Assembly (NCBI GenBank): GCA_023424395.1
Contig: JAFADY010000065.1
Coordinates: 26,286 to 90,285, forward strand
Source of the DNA: Bacteroidota bacterium
GTDB taxonomy: Bacteria; Bacteroidota; Bacteroidia; Bacteroidales; Dysgonomonadaceae
Direction of reading: 5' to 3'
DNA length: 64,000 bases
The position numbers were made by a program, and so were the translations under genes. Of the stretch, positions 43,806 to 53,610 are shown piece by piece (position 1 is the first letter of the stretch; each line of letters starts with the position of its first letter). A model generated the notes under the pieces. The model was not told the origin of the DNA, did no database searches, and saw only the letters and a list, made by a program, of their open reading frames with translations.

Positions 43806-44255
43806 CTACATATTATCTTCTTGCTCATTATTAAATTCAAATTCCAACTTCACATCATTCCCGAAACTATCCTCAATCACCACTTCAAACGTCTGGCTTT
43901 CATCAGAGCGGGAAGTATAATTCAGCCGAAACTCTTTTTCCGGAAGCGGATAGCGGTCATTGGGCAAAAAAGATTCACCCTCTTTCCCTAAACGCAGTTC
44001 GCCATCACCTTCACTTTGAAAATAGCGGATAATGTAACGGTTATCGGCAAAACTGCCGTTCTCAATCAACGTGCATCTGATTTCAACGGTTTCTCCTTGT
44101 TTGATATCGGATGGAACCGGCATCGTGTGGATATCAAATTCATACCGCTGCTGAATATCCAGCTCACTATTACAAGCAGATAGACAAAACCCGGCTATAA
44201 TCAGCATTCCCACTGCCCAAAGATTATTGAGTATTATTTTTCGATTTATTTTCAT
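43806..44255 (-). CDS. traQ: Conjugal transfer protein TraQ (DUF3872-like)
   Basis: A 149-residue lipoprotein (CLSAC, lipid Cys28). The body DIHTMPVPSDIKQGETVEIR, YIIRYFQSEGDGELRLG and FRLNYTSRSDESQTFEVVIE is the TraQ/DUF3872 pattern of Bacteroidota conjugative transposons, an Ig-like cell-envelope protein of the transfer apparatus. It is the last gene of the minus-strand tra operon. It directly follows traO (12 bases), so the traP gene normally found between them in CTnDOT-type elements is missing. Confidence 0.85.
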   Translation of the reverse strand: MKINRKIILNNLWAVGMLIIAGFCLSACNSELDIQQRYEFDIHTMPVPSDIKQGETVEIRCTLIENGSFADNRYIIRYFQSEGDGELRLGKEGESFLPNDRYPLPEKEFRLNYTSRSDESQTFEVVIEDSFGNDVKLEFEFNNEQEDNM

Positions 44256-44267
44256 TGTTTGATAGTT

Positions 44268-44837
44268 TTAAAAGATTATTCTGATTCCTGATTGTACCGA
44301 TGGTCGGAACATTTCCACATCGCTTCCCCAAAGTACCTTGCATTTGCCTTTGACAAAGAGAACTAAGTTATCCATCGGGTAAATATCCAATGCCAAATGA
44401 TACGCTCCGCCATAAACGAAGTTGTCTTCTTCGAGCAACGTAGCGCCGTCATATAGCAGCTTCTCGTTCCGGTTGATAGTTTCATATCCTGCCACTCCAG
44501 TTAATCCCGTATTGAGCAATACCGTTTTGCTTCTATCCGAAAATAGGTTCAACATATAACCTCCCTCAAATGAAACCGTTTCGGCAGGGATTAATTCCGA
44601 ACGGTAGGCAAAGTTCTTCTTGCTGTACTCCAATCCAAACAGCCAATGATTGGCCCGTTTGTGGTTAATGGTCATCGCGATTTCTGCGGTAATGTTGCCG
44701 TCGGAAAACAGGTTATTTTCGGTTACAGGGACACCTATGGAGAGTTGCAAACCCCGCTGTCCGGGTATCAATCGTTGGGCGTGTGTGCTTACAGCTATCG
44801 CTGCAAAACACACCAATAAAAAAACAAACTTTTTCAT
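44268..44837 (-). CDS. traO: Conjugal transfer protein TraO
   Basis: A 189-residue exported protein with a signal peptide (about 1-20, ending HAQR) and a beta-barrel-like body (LQLSIGVPVTENNLF, then MTINHKRANHWLFGLEYSKK), the TraO family of conjugative transposons. It is probably an outer-membrane component of the mating channel. Its start overlaps the traN stop by one base (TAATG), so translation is coupled. Confidence 0.85.
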   Translation of the reverse strand: MKKFVFLLVCFAAIAVSTHAQRLIPGQRGLQLSIGVPVTENNLFSDGNITAEIAMTINHKRANHWLFGLEYSKKNFAYRSELIPAETVSFEGGYMLNLFSDRSKTVLLNTGLTGVAGYETINRNEKLLYDGATLLEEDNFVYGGAYHLALDIYPMDNLVLFVKGKCKVLWGSDVEMFRPSVQSGIRIIF

Positions 44838-45751
44838 TAGAATTTCAATTTCAGGTTATTGATATTCTTTGCCCGGATGATGTCTTCATTCTCCACGGTA
44901 AAAGTCTGGTGCCGACCGCCGTTTTGCTCAAAAAGTGTTACTTCCAATACTTTGTCTTCAGGCATTGTAAATTGTTCTAAGGCGAATATAGACCTTTGCG
45001 TTTGATGACCGCTTATACGCATTACATCGTTATACGCGCGAAGCGGCTGCAATACCTGTTCCTGAATAGCGGTTCTTTTGGCCAGTTTCTTATCAACCAC
45101 TTTAAAGGTGATAAAATCAATGTTAAAGGGCATTTGGCTTTGGTTTTTCGTCATCAGATGAAAGTACAAAAGCCCGTTGTGGGTATATAACCCTCGTAAG
45201 AGGAATTGCAAACCAAACTTTTTGCTGCCGATATGGTTGATTTCCCGTTTGTTGTTCTGCCAAATCGTTTTCATAATCAGCTTGACCAATACCGGAGATT
45301 CATTGCCGAGTTCCTTAAAGTAAATATCCGCTTTATTGGATGGCAGGTTATTCATTCCCGAATGCAGGAAATCCTGCATTTCGATGTTAAGGCGTTCCGG
45401 TTCATCAGCGTATTTTACGTTAAAAGCATAAAAACTACCGTCATTACAGATAACCGAAAGGTTGGTTTCGGTTTCAAAATCCCGTACCGCTGCTTTTACC
45501 CGCAGCACGTTATCCGCGTCTTCCGCTTTTCCTGCGATGATATTACTGCTTCCCAAATCCACGTAGCGGATCTGTGAAGGAAAGATCAAATGGACCGTCT
45601 TATCATAGGTTACATCCAGGCCGTAAGGCAATACCACCCTTCCGGCGGGGATGTTCCGGCTCATACCGTCAAAGAGATCACCCGATTGGGCATTCAGGGA
45701 AAAGGCTGCCGTTAACAGTACGGCTGCCAGGAATAGTTGTTTTAATTTCAT
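44837..45751 (-). CDS. traN: Conjugal transfer protein TraN (VirB9 analogue)
   Basis: A 304-residue protein with a signal peptide (about 1-21). Its core (TYDKTVHLIFPSQIRYVDLG, then NVLRVKAAVRDFETETNLSV) is the TraN/DUF4138 signature, the Bacteroidota counterpart of VirB9 in the outer-membrane core complex of the type IV secretion channel. It lies downstream of traM and overlaps traO by one base. Confidence 0.9.
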   Translation of the reverse strand: MKLKQLFLAAVLLTAAFSLNAQSGDLFDGMSRNIPAGRVVLPYGLDVTYDKTVHLIFPSQIRYVDLGSSNIIAGKAEDADNVLRVKAAVRDFETETNLSVICNDGSFYAFNVKYADEPERLNIEMQDFLHSGMNNLPSNKADIYFKELGNESPVLVKLIMKTIWQNNKREINHIGSKKFGLQFLLRGLYTHNGLLYFHLMTKNQSQMPFNIDFITFKVVDKKLAKRTAIQEQVLQPLRAYNDVMRISGHQTQRSIFALEQFTMPEDKVLEVTLFEQNGGRHQTFTVENEDIIRAKNINNLKLKF

Positions 45752-45781
45752 TTTTTTGATTTTATGGGTTTATAAATTGTA

Positions 45782-47152
45782 TTACTTGTTTTGCATCAAA
45801 AAGAGTTTATGCCCGCTTTTAAGGGTAACTTTCACTTCCCGCATTTTTTTATTCAGGTATTGAGAAGCACCCTGCATAATTCCTTTTCCCGCATCGGCGG
45901 CCAGTTGCTGTCCTGCCGATGAGTTGAAGGTAAAGCTCGTTCCGGTGGATTGTCCCATTCCGGCTACCACTTCTTTTACCGCATTCATCTCTTCCGAATT
46001 AGGTACGAAAACACCAAGCTGCCCGTCCGTATCGTAAGCCGACAGATTGACGGCAAGGATACGTTCCTTGTATTCGATATTTGTTACGGTCAGCGTAAGG
46101 CGGTTACCCTGTATCTTAGCGACAGCCGTCAACAGGTTGTTTTTCGGTATAACCATATTGGCAACCCGTGCCGATTCGAGTAAGCGCAGGCGCACCGTTT
46201 CACCGTCTTTGACGGTAACGGTTTCATATACCGCTGCTTTCAGCGTATTCTTGTCGGGAATGTAATCGGCAGCATCCGTCGCAGAGAGGAACGAACGGTT
46301 CCTTTCCTGCATTTGTTCGGCAAGAAACACGCTGTCGGAAACTTCCTGATACAAGGATGTCGCAACGATATCTACTTCGGGATAGACGGTTAAGGTCTTC
46401 TCTTTGGGTTGAGCGGTTTCGTGCGCGTTTACCGGTTCATCCATATCTCTTTCAATCGCGGTTTCAAATGGATTGGCTTTTGTTTCCTGAGACTGCGGTA
46501 AATACTTTGCCGCCAACTGGTAAGATTTTTCCATCAACTCAAGATGGTCGGCCTCACTGTCTTTAGCTTCTTCCATTTCCGCCAATTGAGCATGCAGCCT
46601 ATCAATTTCATTCCACATCTCCTCCTTTTCAGGATCGTAGGCAGGCGGTTCGTTAAACGATTGCAGCATACGCGTGGTTTGCTGATATTGGTTGACCGAT
46701 TCGGCCACAGGGTCATCGTTAACCGTTCCGGCCTCCGCCAACACACGTTGTTTTTCGCTTTCACGATCAAAATAATCGTACAGGCTGCCCAATTTTCCCT
46801 GTTGTTGGGACTCCTTTTCTTCATCCGTACCCAGGTTGTAAGCCTTCAGCTTATCATCCGGCAAGTCGGGATTGGAAGCCTGTGGAACGGCATCGTTCAG
46901 GCCTATTTGCTGTTCCGCTTCTTTTTTCTCTTCGGCAGAAGGAGTAAATATCCACCAGAGAGACAAAACGAAAACGATTCCCAGTATGGTGAATATGATC
47001 ATTTTTTTCAGTTTTTCGCGTTGTTGGAGCGACAGTCCTCCTTCATGGGTTCGTTCTTCAAGGTTATCCTTTTTTTCCGCTTTTCTTTCCTGCGGATAAG
47101 CGGTTTGTTCCTCCGGAGCGAATTGTTGGTTTTGTTCTTGTTCATCGTTCAT
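45782..47152 (-). CDS. traM: Conjugal transfer protein TraM (VirB10 analogue)
   Basis: A 456-residue inner-membrane protein. One membrane segment (about 50-67) follows a charged N-terminus, then comes a long acidic, coiled-coil periplasmic stretch (about 70-250), and a C-terminal beta-rich domain (about 260-456; VKDGETVRLRLLESARVANM, then GMGQSTGTSFTFNSSAGQQL). This is the CTn TraM layout, equivalent to VirB10, spanning inner and outer membranes. It lies 11 bases after traL. Confidence 0.9.
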   Translation of the reverse strand: MNDEQEQNQQFAPEEQTAYPQERKAEKKDNLEERTHEGGLSLQQREKLKKMIIFTILGIVFVLSLWWIFTPSAEEKKEAEQQIGLNDAVPQASNPDLPDDKLKAYNLGTDEEKESQQQGKLGSLYDYFDRESEKQRVLAEAGTVNDDPVAESVNQYQQTTRMLQSFNEPPAYDPEKEEMWNEIDRLHAQLAEMEEAKDSEADHLELMEKSYQLAAKYLPQSQETKANPFETAIERDMDEPVNAHETAQPKEKTLTVYPEVDIVATSLYQEVSDSVFLAEQMQERNRSFLSATDAADYIPDKNTLKAAVYETVTVKDGETVRLRLLESARVANMVIPKNNLLTAVAKIQGNRLTLTVTNIEYKERILAVNLSAYDTDGQLGVFVPNSEEMNAVKEVVAGMGQSTGTSFTFNSSAGQQLAADAGKGIMQGASQYLNKKMREVKVTLKSGHKLFLMQNK

Positions 47153-47163
47153 AGTTATAGATT

Positions 47164-47460
47164 TTAGGTAATAGGTTGTTGAGTTAATTCTTTTTGATAC
47201 AAGCTGTCGAACTCAAGTGGCGTGTCATACAGTTCGGGAGCTTCCCGTTCAATCCCGTCAACCCGATCAATAATCTTTGTTTCTTTGTTTCTTCCTGCTT
47301 TATCCGGTTCTTTTGGGATAAAAGCCAAAATGATCAACGATACAGAGCAAAAGAAATAGACCGCGCTCACGCTATACAGGAAAATACGCCGTTGACGCAG
47401 GGTCAGGCGGTCGCATTTAGCTTTGAGCCAGAGATGCAGTTTCAGGTAAGGGCGTATCAT
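47164..47460 (-). CDS. traL: Conjugal transfer protein TraL (DUF3989-like)
   Basis: A 98-residue protein with one membrane segment (about 29-48, FLYSVSAVYFFCSVSLIILA) after a basic N-terminus (LKLHLWLKAKCDRLTLRQRR). Size, topology and the position between traK and traM identify TraL. It overlaps the traK 3' end by four bases. Confidence 0.85.
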   Translation of the reverse strand: MIRPYLKLHLWLKAKCDRLTLRQRRIFLYSVSAVYFFCSVSLIILAFIPKEPDKAGRNKETKIIDRVDGIEREAPELYDTPLEFDSLYQKELTQQPIT

Positions 47461-48080
47461 CGTCTCACTGTTTGAATATCCTGATTCTGCAGCACCACGA
47501 ACCGTTCAAGGGTAAATCCCTGCGGGTTGTTGTCCGAACGTACCGAGTTAACCACCCGGCAACTGGTAACAAGGGAACGCTCTGTGATATTGCTTTGCCG
47601 GATAATGTATTGGCGGGCGAAAGTCCTGACCTCGTAAGGATAATCATCAAAGTTGCACTGCATCGAATCGATTTCCAGGCGCTGGTTGATATTTCCCGAG
47701 ATGATACGCGTGAAATAACCTTTTTCCATCAAGTCCTTGTAATAATCATACGCAGATTTGTCGGAAAGCATAAAAGCCCTTCTCATATTGCTTTCGATGG
47801 CATCCTTATCGGGAGCCACGGTAAAGAAAAGTTCGTGAAAACGTTTCACGTGTTCCCTTACTTCAACCGGGCGGTTGTTTGCCGCATCCTGTGAGAGAGC
47901 CAGCATCAACGATTTCCCGTTATCCAGTACATAGATCTTTTCCCGTTGTTTTTCGGCAAAGGAGTATGATTTGTAAAGCGCGTATCCGCAGACACACAGG
48001 CAGAGTACGACAAACAGCATAGCATAGATGCGTATCTGTTTAAAAGAAGTTTCGATATTTTTGAGAGATTTAAATTCCAT
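47457..48080 (-). CDS. traK: Conjugal transfer protein TraK (VirB8 analogue)
   Basis: A 207-residue protein: N-terminal membrane segment (about 17-36), then a VirB8-like periplasmic domain with REHVKRFHELFFTVAPDKDA, ISGNINQRLEIDSMQCNFDD and a closing SVRSDNNPQGFTLERFVVLQ. This is TraK of Bacteroidota conjugative elements, a scaffold protein of the inner-membrane complex. It overlaps traL by four bases and follows traJ by 35. Confidence 0.92.
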   Translation of the reverse strand: MEFKSLKNIETSFKQIRIYAMLFVVLCLCVCGYALYKSYSFAEKQREKIYVLDNGKSLMLALSQDAANNRPVEVREHVKRFHELFFTVAPDKDAIESNMRRAFMLSDKSAYDYYKDLMEKGYFTRIISGNINQRLEIDSMQCNFDDYPYEVRTFARQYIIRQSNITERSLVTSCRVVNSVRSDNNPQGFTLERFVVLQNQDIQTVRR

Positions 48081-48115
48081 TTTAATGCTTGTTTACTTGT
48101 AAACTTGTTTTTGAA

Positions 48116-49150
48116 TTACTGCTTTTTGAGCATACCCCTGATACGTCCCGCGACATTACCCACGGCAGCGCCGCCTGCGGCAGCCGCCGCTTTTCCGCCG
48201 GTTACGGCTTTACCCCCGACATTCTTCGTCTGTTCGTTCACGTTTTTGCTGTAATTGCCCATCCCGCCACCGGCTTCGATAATCCATCCCGCCACGGTAG
48301 GAACGGTAAAATACCCCACGATACCGATCAGGAAGAAGATGATATAATACCAGTTGCTTCCGTCGGAAATAAACGAAGGGTCTTCCAGCAGGGCAATATC
48401 TTTTTGAAGCATCAACACCTGAATCTTTGAGAGCAGGGCAGTGAGGATACTGCTTACGGGCAGCCACAGGTATACGGAAATATAGCGGCTGAACCACGCC
48501 GTTATCGAACCGCCCAAACCATCCCACATGCCGATGGCAAAGACGATAGGCCCCAATATGGAGAGGACAATCAGAAAAAAAGTACGCAAGGTATCAATGA
48601 TTAAAGAAGCCGCCTGATACATCAGCTCCAACAGTTGGTAAATCTTATCCATAAACCATTTTTTGCTGTTATAAGCGGCACGTTCCGCATACATTCCCGC
48701 GATGACCACAGCATCGGAAACCCCGATGATACCCATTTCCTCAATTTTTTCATCCCATTTCGCCTGATCCGCCAGATAAGCCGTTTCGGGATTGCGCATC
48801 AGCGATTCATACTCCAGTTGATCACGTTTTTGCGTCAAAGCCTGCAAATCGCCCGACTGCTGGCTGACCATTTGTTCCGTACCGCGCACCACCGGGCTTA
48901 ATACCCCGTTAATGGTTCCCAGCACGATAGTCGGGAAAAACATAATGCAAAAACCCAGAACAAAAGGACGAAGCAGCGGGAACACATCAATCGGTTCGGC
49001 GCGTGCCAGTGATGCCCATATACGCATGGCGATGTAAAATAGCGCGCCCAGTCCGGCGATGCCTTTGGCAATACCCGCCATATGCGCGGAAAGAGGCATC
49101 ATCTCGTTGTAGGTTGACCGCAGCAACTCGTGTAAGCTGTTAAAATCCAT
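48116..49150 (-). CDS. traJ: Conjugal transfer protein TraJ (VirB6 analogue)
   Basis: A 344-residue polytopic inner-membrane protein with about six or seven membrane segments. Family features are the N-terminal SLHELLRSTYNEMMPLSAHM, a FFPTIVLGTINGVLSPVVRG region near 95, and a GPIVFAIGMWDGLGGSITAW segment. It ends with a Gly/Ala-rich basic tail. It corresponds to VirB6 in the translocation pore. Confidence 0.92.
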   Translation of the reverse strand: MDFNSLHELLRSTYNEMMPLSAHMAGIAKGIAGLGALFYIAMRIWASLARAEPIDVFPLLRPFVLGFCIMFFPTIVLGTINGVLSPVVRGTEQMVSQQSGDLQALTQKRDQLEYESLMRNPETAYLADQAKWDEKIEEMGIIGVSDAVVIAGMYAERAAYNSKKWFMDKIYQLLELMYQAASLIIDTLRTFFLIVLSILGPIVFAIGMWDGLGGSITAWFSRYISVYLWLPVSSILTALLSKIQVLMLQKDIALLEDPSFISDGSNWYYIIFFLIGIVGYFTVPTVAGWIIEAGGGMGNYSKNVNEQTKNVGGKAVTGGKAAAAAGGAAVGNVAGRIRGMLKKQ

Positions 49151-49170
49151 AGGAAGCTGTAATTAAAAGA

Positions 49171-49800
49171 TTACCAGAATCTGTATTCATCCATCCCATA
49201 GAGTTGTTGTACACGGTAGGTATCGTCTTTCTCCTTGGCACGTATAAAACTCACCGAAATATTTTTGCGGGTGTAGTACATGGTAATAGCCTTGTACTCC
49301 TTCACCTGTTCGTAGATACGGTCAATCATATCCATCCGCTCCTTGTCATTCATGGAAAAAGAGCCGTTTTGAACGATTCTTTTCAGTTCACTGACCGTTA
49401 CACCGCTCAATTCCAAGAGCCGGGCATACCCCGAAGCCATAGCAGTCAGTTCGGTGGGCCGGAAATTGGTATCGGAAAGCATCCGTTTGTAGGCATCCAC
49501 GTATATACCCGTGATATCGCCCACCATAACCAGCGTTTCTTTCACCTTGTACGCATCGCCGATTAGGTTATTCACTTTTTTAAGCGCGTCGTAATACTTT
49601 TTCGTGTCGTTGTAAAGTTTCTCCACCTCCTTAAAACTGTCTAAGGTATTTTTCACTGTTTTGGTCGCCGTGGTAATCTCTTTGATCGAGTTGGCGATAT
49701 TGCCCGCGAAGTTGCCCGGATCGGTAACTACAAACTGAGCATTGGCCGTACTGAAGAACAGTACAAAAGCCATTAAAATAAGGGAAAGTTTTGTTTTCAT
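49171..49800 (-). CDS. traI: Conjugal transfer protein TraI (DUF4141-like, VirB5-like)
   Basis: A 209-residue exported protein: signal peptide (about 1-21, ending NAQ), then FVVTDPGNFAGNIANSIKEI and a long helical body (TVKNTLDSFKEVEKLYNDTK). This is the DUF4141/TraI pattern of CTn elements. It is not a relaxase, despite the shared letter with F-plasmid TraI. It is probably a periplasmic pilus- or channel-associated protein. It lies 20 bases upstream of traJ. Confidence 0.88.
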   Translation of the reverse strand: MKTKLSLILMAFVLFFSTANAQFVVTDPGNFAGNIANSIKEITTATKTVKNTLDSFKEVEKLYNDTKKYYDALKKVNNLIGDAYKVKETLVMVGDITGIYVDAYKRMLSDTNFRPTELTAMASGYARLLELSGVTVSELKRIVQNGSFSMNDKERMDMIDRIYEQVKEYKAITMYYTRKNISVSFIRAKEKDDTYRVQQLYGMDEYRFW

Positions 49801-49843
49801 AGTTGTTGATTTTTAAATTGATAAATAGGTTATTCAGATGAAT

Positions 49844-50299
49844 TTAATCCTTTTCACGGGTAAAAATTTTACCACAGAAGCGTATTTTAGAATGTGTTTT
49901 ATTGAATTCCAACGACAAATTATTGGCAAAGATAAAACGTGCTTTTATCGAAGAAGGTAAAAATTGTTCATCCCCTTCATCCACTATAGAGTGTGATAAA
50001 TGCCTGATGTGCTTTCCATCATTATACATCGTATGATGTTGGAAATGGAATCTTCTTCGAGTTTCAAATAATTTTATCCTGATAAGTTCTTCGCCGTTTT
50101 TCAACGGATGAATCCATTCGCCTTGAAGTAAAAACAGGTCCTGCTTGTTCTGTAAAGGAAAGAACGTATTCTGTTCTTCGGTTTCTTTCCTTGATAACTC
50201 CATTTGTTCGTTTATTTTTTCAGTGAACAAATCCGTAATGATAATCAGGTTGTCTAACAACCGACAGACACGTTCTTTGATTTCTTGATTTTCAATCAT
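49844..50299 (-). CDS. Hypothetical tra-operon protein (TraH position, DUF3876-like)
   Basis: A 151-residue soluble protein with a helical N-terminus (about 1-50) and a beta-rich C-terminal part (LLQGEWIHPLKNGEELIRIK, then RRRFHFQHHTMYNDGKHIRH). Its position between traG and traI and the L-x-G-x-W opening of the domain resemble DUF3876 proteins. I give this at moderate confidence. Codon use is more AT-rich than that of the tra genes. It lies two bases after the end of traG. Confidence 0.6.
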   Translation of the reverse strand: MIENQEIKERVCRLLDNLIIITDLFTEKINEQMELSRKETEEQNTFFPLQNKQDLFLLQGEWIHPLKNGEELIRIKLFETRRRFHFQHHTMYNDGKHIRHLSHSIVDEGDEQFLPSSIKARFIFANNLSLEFNKTHSKIRFCGKIFTREKD

Positions 50300-50301
50300 C
50301 G

Positions 50302-52821
50302 TTATTTATTTTTAGATTTCTTTTCTCTTGCCTCTTCCGCAAGTTGTTTTATAGCCTGCTCGATATTACCGTCAAGTTTATGAGCCAGAGCAAGCACTTC
50401 CATTTTTTCCGTTTCTTCCGTAGTGTACGTCAGGTATTCTTCCGTCGAAACCTCCGTGGCATACACGGCGGACTGCGTTCCCCCCAGGCCGATCCACACC
50501 TCCTTATAGAGCCGTCCGGCATCGTTGTTCATATTGATGGAAAGGATCTGCGATTTCTCCTTATCGGTCAGCCCCAGTAAATCCTATATACTGTTGAACT
50601 TATTGGCATATTTGCGCTGATCGAGCAAGATTTTACAGTCCGAGTTATTGATGATACTCTCCTTGACAATGGGGCTTTGGATGATGTCATCCACCTCCTG
50701 CGTTACCACAATCGCTTCTCCAAAATACTTACGGACTGTTTTATACAGATACTTGATGTAATCCGCCATATTCGCCGAAGCGATGGCTTTCCAGGCCTCC
50801 TCAATGAGAATCATTTTGCGGATACCTTTCAAACGGCGCATTTTGTTGATAAAAACCTCCATGATAATAATCGTCACAACCGGAAACAGGTCTTTGTTAT
50901 CTTTTACGGCATCGATTTCGAACACGATAAACCGTTTTTTCAGCAAATCGATATTCTTGTCCGAGTTCAGCAGAAAATCGTACCGTCCACCCCTGTAATA
51001 CTGTTTAAGTGTAGTCAGCAGGTTATCGATATTAAAATCCTCACGGGTCACTTTGATATCGCGATTTTCCAGCTCATTGCGGTAGACATCCCGCAGGAAC
51101 TCGTAGAACGAATTAAATCCCGGAACGATTTTTCGTTTCCTGCGGATAAGCTCGATGTACGCGTTTACCGCCGAACCCAGTTCGCCCGCTTCCGTTTTGG
51201 AAATCTTTTCGTCCTCGCTTTTCCACAAAGTGAGCAAGAGGGTAGAAATACTTTCCCTTTTCTCCACGTCATAGACATAATCATCGGTATAGAAAGGGTT
51301 AAAAGAAATCGGATTTTCATCGGTATAGGTATAATAAATCCCGTCTTTACCTTTGGTTTTGCGGTTTATCAGCGAGCAAAGCCCCTGATAGGAATTTCCC
51401 GTATCCACGAGCAACACGTGCGCGCCCTGTTCGTAGTACTGGCGCACCATATGGTTGGTAAAAAAAGACTTTCCGCTTCCCGACGGCCCCAATATAAACT
51501 TGTTGCGGTTGGTGATGATCCCTTTTCTCATGGGCAGGTCGGAGATATCCAGATGCAACGGCTTTCCGCTCAAGCGGTCAGCCATCTTGATACCGAAAGG
51601 AGAAAGCGAACTTTTATAATTCGTTTCTTCGGTAAAGAAGCAGAGTGCCGGTTCGATAAACGTGTAAAAACTCTCTTCAGAGGGAAAATCCCCTGCATTT
51701 CCCGGCATACCCGCCCAATAAAGCGTTCCCGCATCCACGGTATTGTGCCTTGGACGGCACTCCATCAGAGCCAGCGCCGAGCCGACATCGTTTTTTACCT
51801 GTTTGAGTTCATCCCTGTCATCGCTCCACGCCAATACGTTGAAGTGCGCCCGTATCGAAGTCAGCCCTTGCGAATGCGCCACATTGAGGTATTCTTCAAT
51901 CCATTCCCGGTTAATCTGGTTGGAACGCGAATATTTGGCCAGCGAAAGCATATTGCGAGCCTGTTTTTCAAATCGTTTCAGGTTCTCATCGCTGTCATCG
52001 ATAAAGAGGTACTGGTTGTAAATGTGATTACAGGAAAGCAGCAGCCCCACCGGAGCGGCGAACGACAACCTGCAATCCGAGCGGTCGGTAGACAGCTTTT
52101 CATAACGGCTGTCCGTACTTACGCGGGTCGGTAAATCCTCCGTATCGCTCAGCGTATGCAGACAAAGGTAGTTGTCGCCTATTTTCACTTCACCGGCGCC
52201 GAGTTTGATATCCTGCAGGGACGCCTGCTGCGCTTCGCTTAGTGTGAAGTACCGGTCCAACAAGCCTCTTTTCTTTTTCGTACCGCAAATATCATCAGCG
52301 GAAAGGCGTTTAAGTTTCATAAACCCGCTGTCGTTGATAATCCGTTCAAACTGGTCAACCGCTTCCAAAAAACGAATGATTGTTTCTTTGTCTTTGACCT
52401 CTTTGGGCAAGATAGTCCCCCTGCAAAGCGTAGTGAAATCGCTTTGCTGTGCCATCCGCTGTTTGGTGGTCTTTGTCAAGAAAAGATAAACAGAGTGGTT
52501 TAAATACGGGCGTTCGTTGAAATGTTTTTCATACGACCGGCTCAGGAACGAAAGGTTGTTTCTTGCCGTTTCAGCCTCATAGATCTCCCGGATAAACCAA
52601 TCCTGTTTGTGGATGATACTGTATTCGGGCAGTACTTTAACCGCCTTGTTCCACGCGGCGTGCATCATTTCATATTCAGGCGTGGTAACGGTGAACAGTT
52701 CAGGCAGCTCCAGGGAGAAGGCAGCTGTTATATCGGCATCTTTCGACACGATGCATCCGCCCTCTATCGCCAGAAGCGGGAACTTGCGCGCCAGTTCGCT
52801 TTTTTTGCTCATGTTTCTCAT
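50302..52821 (-). pseudogene. traG: traG conjugation ATPase interrupted by an amber codon
   Basis: The VirB4-like ATPase that powers transfer. From the start at 52821 the frame runs 745 codons to a TAG at 50586-50584, then continues in the same frame to 50302, coding DLLGLTDKEKSQILSINMNN and KEVWIGLGGTQSAVYATEVS, the normal TraG C-terminus. The total of 840 codons equals the family length. Walker A is GPSGSGKS near residues 444-451, and Walker B lies in RKMILIEEAWKAI. A CAG to TAG change is the simplest cause. The start at 52821 overlaps traF by one base. The truncated protein would lose about 94 residues. Confidence 0.85.
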
Positions 52822-53156
52822 TACATGTTTCCTTTCCTGTATGTGGATGAATGTAAAAGGCGCCGGACGGAACGGCGGCAGATCAGGTATCGGGGATGGT
52901 TGCCCACTGCCCGTCGTTTCATTAACCCGTGTTCCCCGTATTTTCGGTTCATCGCGAACGTTTGCCACACCAAAGCGGTAGCACCCGATACGCCTATAAC
53001 CAAACATAACAGCTGGCTTACGCCAAACATATAGAGGATAACCACAAGGATAAAGGTAGCCAGAAGCCCCCCTGCAAAGATGAACAGATACTGAGCTTTC
53101 AGTCCTTTGAACTCCGCCGTCCTGCCGATGCCTTTATTAATTTCCCAGGATGCCAT
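52821..53156 (-). CDS. traF: Conjugal transfer protein TraF (DUF4133-like)
   Basis: A 111-residue protein opening ASWEINKGIGRTAEFKGLKA followed by two membrane segments (about 25-70), the standard TraF/DUF4133 layout (VirB3-like position before the VirB4-type ATPase). The frame is open further upstream, but the domain begins at the ATG at 53156, one base after the traE stop. Confidence 0.9.
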   Translation of the reverse strand: MASWEINKGIGRTAEFKGLKAQYLFIFAGGLLATFILVVILYMFGVSQLLCLVIGVSGATALVWQTFAMNRKYGEHGLMKRRAVGNHPRYLICRRSVRRLLHSSTYRKGNM

Positions 53157-53157
53157 A

Positions 53158-53460
53158 TTACAAAAAGAAAGAGCGTAAGATGGTAGCGGCCACAATCAAA
53201 AACACACAAGCACCAAACCACGAAGCAGCCGTTTTACTGGTATCGGGGTCTCCGGCAGAGAATTTGCCGTACACTTTAACCCCGCCAATCAAACCCACCA
53301 CCGCGCCGATGGCGTAAATAAGTTTGGTAGCCGGATCAAAATAACTCGTTACCATCTGGGTAGCTTCATTGATACCGGCGGAGCCGTTGCCCTGAGCGAG
53401 AAGGTTAGCGGCAGCCATAGCAACGAGAGTTGCCGTTAGAAAGATTTTCTTTTTCGTCAT
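53158..53460 (-). CDS. traE: Conjugal transfer protein TraE (DUF4134-like, VirB2-like)
   Basis: A 100-residue exported protein: signal peptide (about 1-22, ending LLAQ), then GINEATQMVTSYFDPATKLI and two membrane segments (about 40-60 and 78-99). This is the TraE/DUF4134 family, proposed pilin-like subunits. The ATG at 53460 begins a proper signal sequence; the longer frame does not. Confidence 0.9.
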   Translation of the reverse strand: MTKKKIFLTATLVAMAAANLLAQGNGSAGINEATQMVTSYFDPATKLIYAIGAVVGLIGGVKVYGKFSAGDPDTSKTAASWFGACVFLIVAATILRSFFL

Positions 53461-53610
53461 AGTATTTATATTTAAGGTTAAGGTAACATTCAATAAAAAG
53501 AGGACGGAAGCAACCCTTAGATTTAAGGTTGTGATTTTTTCGGGTTGCCCCGCCTCAGATTTTCACAGATCAGGTTAAGGTTTTTAATAGAGATCCGGTT
53601 GTTTAACTAT

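Noticed and set aside
46544..47167. A 207-codon open frame on the plus strand
   Set aside because: It is antisense to traM, and its Phe/Leu-rich product reflects the Glu/Lys-rich traM coiled coil read backwards.
50677..52134. A 485-codon open frame on the plus strand
   Set aside because: It lies wholly antisense to traG, whose protein has clear family motifs. The antisense product has no recognisable domain.
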